Below, in pieces: positions 59,817 through 64,000 of a stretch of DNA of 64,000 nucleotides. The notes below the pieces were generated by a model. That model made no database searches and was not told the origin of the DNA. It saw only the letters and a program-made list of their open reading frames with translations. Every line of letters starts with the position of its first letter. Position 1 is the stretch's first letter. A program made the translations under genes and the position numbers. The stretch comes from an uncultured bacterium (GTDB lineage Bacteria; Elusimicrobiota; Elusimicrobia; Elusimicrobiales; Elusimicrobiaceae), in contig CASEVJ010000009.1 of assembly GCA_949291365.1 (NCBI GenBank), forward strand, positions 39,234 to 103,233. Direction: 5' to 3'.

Positions 59817-61689
59817 TACCATTGAAAAGATTGCCAAAGATTATAATGACGCTTATAAAAAAATAACCGGCCGCGTTACCATTTGCGGCGGTACGGGCTG
59901 TATTGCCGGCGGCAGTATGAAAGTGTATGATGCGTTTCAAAAAGAGCTGGACAAACGCAAAATTGGCTATTGCCTCAATATCACTAAGGGCTGCCACGAA
60001 AACTATATCAGCATGAGCGGCTGCCGCGGTTTCTGCGCCGCCGGGCCTTTGGTGAGCGTCAACGACATTTTCTACACACACGTTAAGCCCGAAGATGTGC
60101 CGGAAATCGTGGAAAAAACCATTATGAAAGGGGAAGTAGTGGATCGCCTGCTTTTTGTGGATCCCAACTCCCATAAACATTGCAAAACAACGGCGGAAAT
60201 TCCGTTCTATTCCAAACAGGAACGTATTTTGTTGCACGACTGCGGACGCATTAATCCCGAAGACATCAAAGAATACATTGCCCACGGCGGTTATGCCCAG
60301 GCCAAGCGCGCCTATACACAAATGACCGATGAAGAAGTGTGTAAAGAAATCATGGAGTCTGGCCTGCGCGGGCGCGGCGGCGGCGGGTTTCCCACCGGCA
60401 AAAAGTGGGATTTGACCCGTATTGAAAAAGGCCCGAAAAAATACGTCATCTGCAACGCAGATGAAGGCGACCCCGGCGCCTTTATGGATCGCAGCGTCAT
60501 GGAGGGCAACCCCAATGCCGTGCTGGAAGGGATGATGATTGCTGCGCGTGCCATCGGTGCCGATGAGGGCTATGTGTACGTCCGTATGGAATACCCGCTG
60601 GCTGTGCAGCGTATGCGCACGGCCATTAAACAGGCCGAAGAGTTGGGGCTGCTGGGCAAAAATATTTTTGGCTCCGGCAAAGATTTTGACATTCACGTCA
60701 TGGAAGGGGCCGGTGCTTTTGTGTGCGGAGAAGAAACGGCGCTGATTGCCTCTGTGGAAGGCAAACGCGGTATGCCCAATGTAAAACCGCCTTTCCCCAG
60801 TCAAAAAGGATTGTTTGGCAAACCGACGGTGATTAACAATGTGGAAACCCTGGCTACCGTTCCCAAAATTATGGAAATGGGCGCCAAAGAATTTAAGAAA
60901 ATCGGCACCCTGACCAGTCCTGGTACCAAGACCTTTGCCGTAACCGGGCATATTGCCAATACCGGATTGGTGGAAGTGCCTATGGGCACCACGCTGCGCC
61001 AGGTGATTGACGATGTGGCCGGCGGCACCACCAACGATGACGGCACGGTAAATAAAGCCGCGTTTAAAGCCGCGCAAATCGGCGGTCCGTCCGGCGGGTG
61101 CTTGACCAAAGAACATTTGGATTTGCCGCTGGACTTTGACTCGCTCAAAGGCGCAGGCGCTATGGTGGGCTCCGGCGGGTTGGTCGTGATGAACGACAAG
61201 ACTTGTATGGTCAACGTGGCGCGCTTCTTCCTGGAATTTACGCAGCGCGAATCCTGCGGCAAATGCGTGCCCTGCCGCGAAGGAACCGAGCAGATGCTGA
61301 CCATGCTCAACGACATTGTGGAAGGCCGCGCTACTTTAAAGACGCTGGAAAACCTGGAAGACCTGGCCAAAGCGGTGCAAAAAGCATCGCTGTGCGCGCT
61401 GGGCAAAACCGCGCCCAACCCGGTGCTTTCCACGATGAAACATTTCCGCGACGAATACCTGGCTCACGTGGTGGAAAAACGCTGCCCCGCCGGGGTGTGC
61501 AAAGCGCTGGCGCGCTTCGAAATTGTGGATGACAAATGCAAGGGCTGCGGCATGTGCAAACGCGCCTGCCCGGTGCAGGCCATTACGGGCGAGGTGGGCA
61601 AACCCCATCACATTGACCCCAAGAAGTGCATTAAATGCGGCGGCTGCAAGAGCACCTGCAAATTCGGCGCCGTGATTACCGGCGCATAA
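59809..61689 (+). CDS. hydB: [FeFe] hydrogenase flavin subunit HydB/HndC (NuoF-like)
   Basis: 626 aa from the ATG at 59809, with GCGGAGG before it. N-terminal thioredoxin-like [2Fe-2S] domain ('CGGTGCIAGG', then 'SGCRGFCAAGP'); NuoF core with FMN/NAD site 'GLRGRGGGGFPTGKKW' (about residue 186) and 'CNADEGDPGAFMDRSVMEG'; [4Fe-4S] 'CGKCVPCREGTEQM' (about 482); and a C-terminal two-cluster ferredoxin domain 'CKGCGMCKRACP' and 'CIKCGGCKSTC'. This is the NAD(P)H-oxidising subunit. The domain set matches bifurcating HydB; whether bifurcation occurs is not settled by sequence alone. Confidence 0.95.
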   Translation: MPNTIEKIAKDYNDAYKKITGRVTICGGTGCIAGGSMKVYDAFQKELDKRKIGYCLNITKGCHENYISMSGCRGFCAAGPLVSVNDIFYTHVKPEDVPEIVEKTIMKGEVVDRLLFVDPNSHKHCKTTAEIPFYSKQERILLHDCGRINPEDIKEYIAHGGYAQAKRAYTQMTDEEVCKEIMESGLRGRGGGGFPTGKKWDLTRIEKGPKKYVICNADEGDPGAFMDRSVMEGNPNAVLEGMMIAARAIGADEGYVYVRMEYPLAVQRMRTAIKQAEELGLLGKNIFGSGKDFDIHVMEGAGAFVCGEETALIASVEGKRGMPNVKPPFPSQKGLFGKPTVINNVETLATVPKIMEMGAKEFKKIGTLTSPGTKTFAVTGHIANTGLVEVPMGTTLRQVIDDVAGGTTNDDGTVNKAAFKAAQIGGPSGGCLTKEHLDLPLDFDSLKGAGAMVGSGGLVVMNDKTCMVNVARFFLEFTQRESCGKCVPCREGTEQMLTMLNDIVEGRATLKTLENLEDLAKAVQKASLCALGKTAPNPVLSTMKHFRDEYLAHVVEKRCPAGVCKALARFEIVDDKCKGCGMCKRACPVQAITGEVGKPHHIDPKKCIKCGGCKSTCKFGAVITGA

Positions 61690-61705
61690 GGCCAGGAGCA
61701 ACCCC

Positions 61706-63439
61706 ATGGAAAATAAAGAACAAGGTTTTGTAACTATTGAAGGAAAAAGAGTCCCCATACAGGGGGAAAAGAATCTGCTGGAGCTTATCCGCAAGGCGGG
61801 TTTTAACATTGTCACGTTCTGCTATCACCCGGAGCTGGCAGTGTATGGCGCGTGCCGGCTGTGCCTGGTGGAAATTGAAGGCATGGGCATTTTGGCTTCC
61901 TGCACGGTCACGCCTAAAGACGGTATGAAAGTGCGCGTCAACAGCGACGAAATCCGCAAGCTGCGCCGCATTAACCTGGAGCTTTTGCTCTCGTCTGGCA
62001 ATCACGACTGCACACTCTGCAGCAAATCCAATAACTGCAAACTCCAGAAGCTGGCTAAAGATATGGACGTAACGGAAATCCGCTTTAAGTCCAAAAAATT
62101 AGACAGCCACAAAGACGCCACTTCCCCCGCTTTGGTGCGCGACCACAGCAAATGCATTCTCTGCGGCAACTGTGTGCGTATCTGCAACGAAGTGCAGGGC
62201 ATTGGCGCGATTGATTTTGCCTTCCGCGGGTTTAAATCCAAAATCGCCACCGCTTTTAACAAAGAGCTGGGCGAAAGCCACGAGTGCGTGTCCTGCGGGC
62301 AGTGCGCCCGCGTGTGCCCCACAGGGGCTTTGATGCCGAACTCTTCTGAAATTGAAGAGGTGTTCAAAGCCATCAATAACCCCAATAAAAAAGTAGCCGT
62401 GCACATCGCACCTGCGGTGCGTGTGGGGCTGGGCGAGATTTTTGGTCTGCCGGCCGGAGAGCCGATAGATGGCAAAATCGCCACTGCCCTGCGTATGTTG
62501 GGATTTGATTATGTGTATGATACGGCCTTTGCGGCGGACTTGACCATTGTGGAAGAAGCAACGGAATTTTTGAACCGCTTTAAAAAAGGCACCAACCTGC
62601 CGCAGCTGACCAGCTGCTGCCCGGCGTGGGTCAATTATGTGGAAAAATTCGCCCCCGAATTTATCCCTAATTTGTCCACCGCCCGCTCCCCCATGCAGAT
62701 GATGGGGCCTATTCTCAAGGCCGACTTTGAAGAAAAAGGCGGCAAGCGCGAAGACTTGGTGGTAGTGGCGGTCATGCCCTGCTCTGCCAAGAAAGCCGAA
62801 GCTAAACGCGGTGAATTCTACGTCAATGGCAACCCGGATACGGACTATGTGGTAACTACCGTGGGCCTGGCGCGTATGATTAAAGAGGCGGGCATAGATT
62901 TTGTGAACCTGGAAAATGAATGGTTTGATATGCCCTTTGGCACCAAAACCGGCGCGGGCGTTATTTTCGGCGCCTCCGGCGGCGTGATGGAAGCGGCCCT
63001 GCGCTATGCGGTGGCGGAGCTGGATCCGGAGAATGCACGCAGCGTCAAATTCTCCAGCTTGCGCGAAAGCAAAGTGTTTAAAGAGAAAACGGTGACCATT
63101 GGCGACGCCACTATCCGCGTGGCCGTAGTCAGCGGGCTTAAAAACGCGCGCAAATTGCTGGACGATATCAAAGCCGGCAAAAAACATTATGATTTTATTG
63201 AAGTCATGTCTTGCCAAGGTGGGTGCGTGGCCGGTGCGGGTCAACCGCAGTTTGAGGGCTGGGCCTTGCGCAAGACACGCGCCGAGGGCTTATATAAAGA
63301 AGATACGGAGCTGGCTTATAAGTCGCAGGATAACAGCGGCGTGCAGGCGCTGTACGGGCGGATTTTGGATAAAATCGGCGGCCCGGTGGCGCACAAGCTG
63401 CTGCATACGCATTATAAGTCCAAAAAATACCAAGATTAA
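61706..63439 (+). CDS. hydA: [FeFe] hydrogenase catalytic subunit HydA/HndD (group A)
   Basis: 577 aa. N-terminal [2Fe-2S] ('TFCYHPELAVYGACRLC'), the His-ligated cluster segment 'NHDCTLCSKSNNCKLQ', two [4Fe-4S] clusters 'CILCGNCVRIC' and 'CVSCGQCARVCP', then the H-cluster domain: L1 'LTSCCPAWVNY' (about residue 300), L2 'VMPCSAKKAEAKR' (about 356), L3 'VMSCQGGCVAGAGQP' (about 500), followed by the small-subunit-like tail. L3 has 'AGAGQP' where 'GGGGQP' is common. There is no extra C-terminal [2Fe-2S] domain, so it is of HndD length. With HydB and HydC it would couple NAD(P)H, and perhaps ferredoxin, to H2. The hydEFG maturases are not in the window. Confidence 0.96.
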   Translation: MENKEQGFVTIEGKRVPIQGEKNLLELIRKAGFNIVTFCYHPELAVYGACRLCLVEIEGMGILASCTVTPKDGMKVRVNSDEIRKLRRINLELLLSSGNHDCTLCSKSNNCKLQKLAKDMDVTEIRFKSKKLDSHKDATSPALVRDHSKCILCGNCVRICNEVQGIGAIDFAFRGFKSKIATAFNKELGESHECVSCGQCARVCPTGALMPNSSEIEEVFKAINNPNKKVAVHIAPAVRVGLGEIFGLPAGEPIDGKIATALRMLGFDYVYDTAFAADLTIVEEATEFLNRFKKGTNLPQLTSCCPAWVNYVEKFAPEFIPNLSTARSPMQMMGPILKADFEEKGGKREDLVVVAVMPCSAKKAEAKRGEFYVNGNPDTDYVVTTVGLARMIKEAGIDFVNLENEWFDMPFGTKTGAGVIFGASGGVMEAALRYAVAELDPENARSVKFSSLRESKVFKEKTVTIGDATIRVAVVSGLKNARKLLDDIKAGKKHYDFIEVMSCQGGCVAGAGQPQFEGWALRKTRAEGLYKEDTELAYKSQDNSGVQALYGRILDKIGGPVAHKLLHTHYKSKKYQD

Positions 63440-63457
63440 ATTGACTGCTGTATTGCC

Positions 63458-63487
63458 AATCCCCGCCCAAAAGGCGGGGATTTTTTA
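63458..63487 (+). terminator. intrinsic terminator of the hydrogenase operon (first)
   Basis: AATCCCCGCC-CAAAA-GGCGGGGATT (63458-63482) followed by TTTT. Confidence 0.9.
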
Positions 63488-63493
63488 TGTATA

Positions 63494-63523
63494 AAAATCC
63501 CGGCTGGTGCGGGATTTTGTTTT
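63494..63523 (+). terminator. second, back-up terminator of the hydrogenase operon
   Basis: AAAATCCC/GGGATTTT (63494-63501, 63511-63518) followed by GTTTTT, 12 nt after the first one. Confidence 0.75.
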
Positions 63524-63679
63524 TCCGCATGCTGGCGCTGGCCTAGGTTTTTCTAGGGGAGAACACGGGCCTGGCGTGTATTTCAATACTGGCGCTGGCC
63601 CGGCGTATACCCCAAGAGCAGCATGTTGGGGAAAAGCCAAGGCCGTTTGTTGGCTGTTGGGGTTTAAGGTGTAAAGTGC
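63524..63679. other. intergenic sequence before the prepilin promoter
   Basis: Contains a short direct repeat CTGGCGCTGGCC at about 63534 and 63589. No gene or RNA recognised. Confidence 0.4.
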
Positions 63680-63707
63680 TTGACTTGTTTTTTTTTTTTG
63701 CTACAGT
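63680..63707 (+). promoter_or_regulatory. promoter of the prepilin gene at the right edge
   Basis: TTGACT (63680-63685), 16-nt spacer containing an uninterrupted T12 tract (63688-63699), TACAGT (63702-63707). A ~100-nt leader follows, ending with GGAGAGG before the ATG at 63812. The T-tract in the spacer could bend DNA or be prone to length variation. Confidence 0.5.
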
Positions 63708-63811
63708 TTCGGGGTAAAATCAAGTTTTTTGTCTCGTTTTGGTAAAAGTCGGTTATAAGGGGCTTTAGGGCCCTTTATGTGCATTGTCTATATTCACTTA
63801 GGAGAGGAACC

Positions 63812-64000
63812 ATGAAGTTCTGGAAAAAAGCGTTCACATTGACAGAGCTTTTGGTGGTAGTCATAGTGCTGGGCGTATTGGCGGCTGTGGCGGTGCCAAA
63901 GTTCTCGCGCGTATTGGAGACGCGCAGGACGACGGAAGCGGAGAACATGCTTTCGGCGGTGCGTATGGAGCAAGAGAAGCGCTGTACGCTGGGCAAGAAA
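63812..64000 (+). CDS. type IV pilin-like prepilin (3' end beyond the window)
   Basis: 63 codons visible. A very short basic leader 'MKFWKKA' is followed by 'FTLTELLVVVIVLGVLAAVA' with Glu at +5 and then 'VPKFSRVLETRRTTEAENML', the classical pilin helix. The residue before the cleaved Phe is Ala rather than Gly, which prepilin peptidases tolerate. A strong ribosome-binding site (GGAGAGG), long leader and near-consensus promoter suggest high expression, as for a major pilin; this is inference. Compare the prepilin at 36.9 kb, which has a long leader peptide and an apparently leaderless mRNA. Confidence 0.88.
   Translation, partial: MKFWKKAFTLTELLVVVIVLGVLAAVAVPKFSRVLETRRTTEAENMLSAVRMEQEKRCTLGKK

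Noticed and set aside
59788..61116. 442-codon minus-strand frame opposite hydB
   Set aside because: His/Phe/Gly-rich antisense artefact of a strongly biased coding sequence; hydB is certain.
62099..63244. 381-codon minus-strand frame opposite hydA
   Set aside because: Same antisense effect; no ribosome-binding site or motif.
1..64000. CRISPR array, prophage, insertion sequence or transposase genes
   Set aside because: No regularly spaced direct repeats, cas, integrase, phage structural or transposase proteins were found in the window.

Overview
The window looks like a chromosome segment of an anaerobic, Gram-negative, gut-associated bacterium. The best overall fit is the phylum Elusimicrobiota (an Elusimicrobium-like lineage). 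The reasons are a three-subunit [FeFe] hydrogenase plus a second monomeric [FeFe] hydrogenase, NifU/NifS-type Fe-S assembly, outer-membrane proteins and an RND pump, type IV-pilin-like prepilins, a secreted choloylglycine-hydrolase-family enzyme, and an archaeal-length PurA. The assignment is an inference from gene content; no 16S rRNA is present.

Layout. 1-5.9 kb: truncated HAD phosphatase, glycerate kinase with an outer-membrane protein, a small membrane protein, and recN-nadK. 6-8 kb: nifU-nifS. 8.1-12.1 kb: two 5'-nucleotidase-family proteins (one intact, one lacking every metal ligand) and dusB. 12.2-13.1 kb: rplM-rpsI. 13.1-14.15 kb: a gene-free stretch holding two related, strongly structured elements that look like a tandem pair of small RNAs. 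14.2-22 kb: mostly minus strand, with a monomeric [FeFe] hydrogenase, EEP phosphatase, cls, an exported protein, ldhA-like/cysK and an acetyltransferase. 22.2-28.2 kb: tripartite RND efflux operon. 28.4-31.5 kb: purB-purA and a HAD hydrolase. 31.6-34 kb: CorC/HlyC-like protein and acyl-ACP thioesterase. 34.2-37.5 kb: a CopA copper ATPase with a fused C-terminal CopZ-like domain, and a prepilin. 37.5-48.7 kb: deoB, an autotransporter, an unknown protein, a GGDEF/EAL protein and three tandem secreted ankyrin proteins. 49.1-50.6 kb: a heavily decayed M48 peptidase gene. 50.6-57.8 kb: choloylglycine hydrolase family, tRNA-His, a doubly degenerate GGDEF/EAL protein, nitroreductase, sdaA and an mntP pair. 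58-63.5 kb: a DUF1646-type membrane protein and the hydCBA hydrogenase operon behind a perfect consensus promoter. The window ends inside a second prepilin gene.

Physiology. Together the genes suggest fermentation (lactate dehydrogenase, serine dehydratase) with H2 as an electron sink, Fe-S assembly for the hydrogenases, metal export (Cu, Mn), drug efflux, and surface or periplasmic proteins for life in a gut.

Most notable. (1) Two paralogous RNA elements at 13.13-13.32 and 13.68-13.83 kb each end in an intrinsic terminator whose 12-nt loop is complementary to an upstream strand, and compensatory changes between the copies preserve both helices. (2) Several genes have an extended -10 box only 6-9 nt before the ATG and no Shine-Dalgarno, so their mRNAs are probably leaderless. 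(3) copA carries a fused CopZ-like domain with its own strong internal ribosome binding site. (4) A pseudo-nucleotidase is encoded immediately after an intact nucleotidase.
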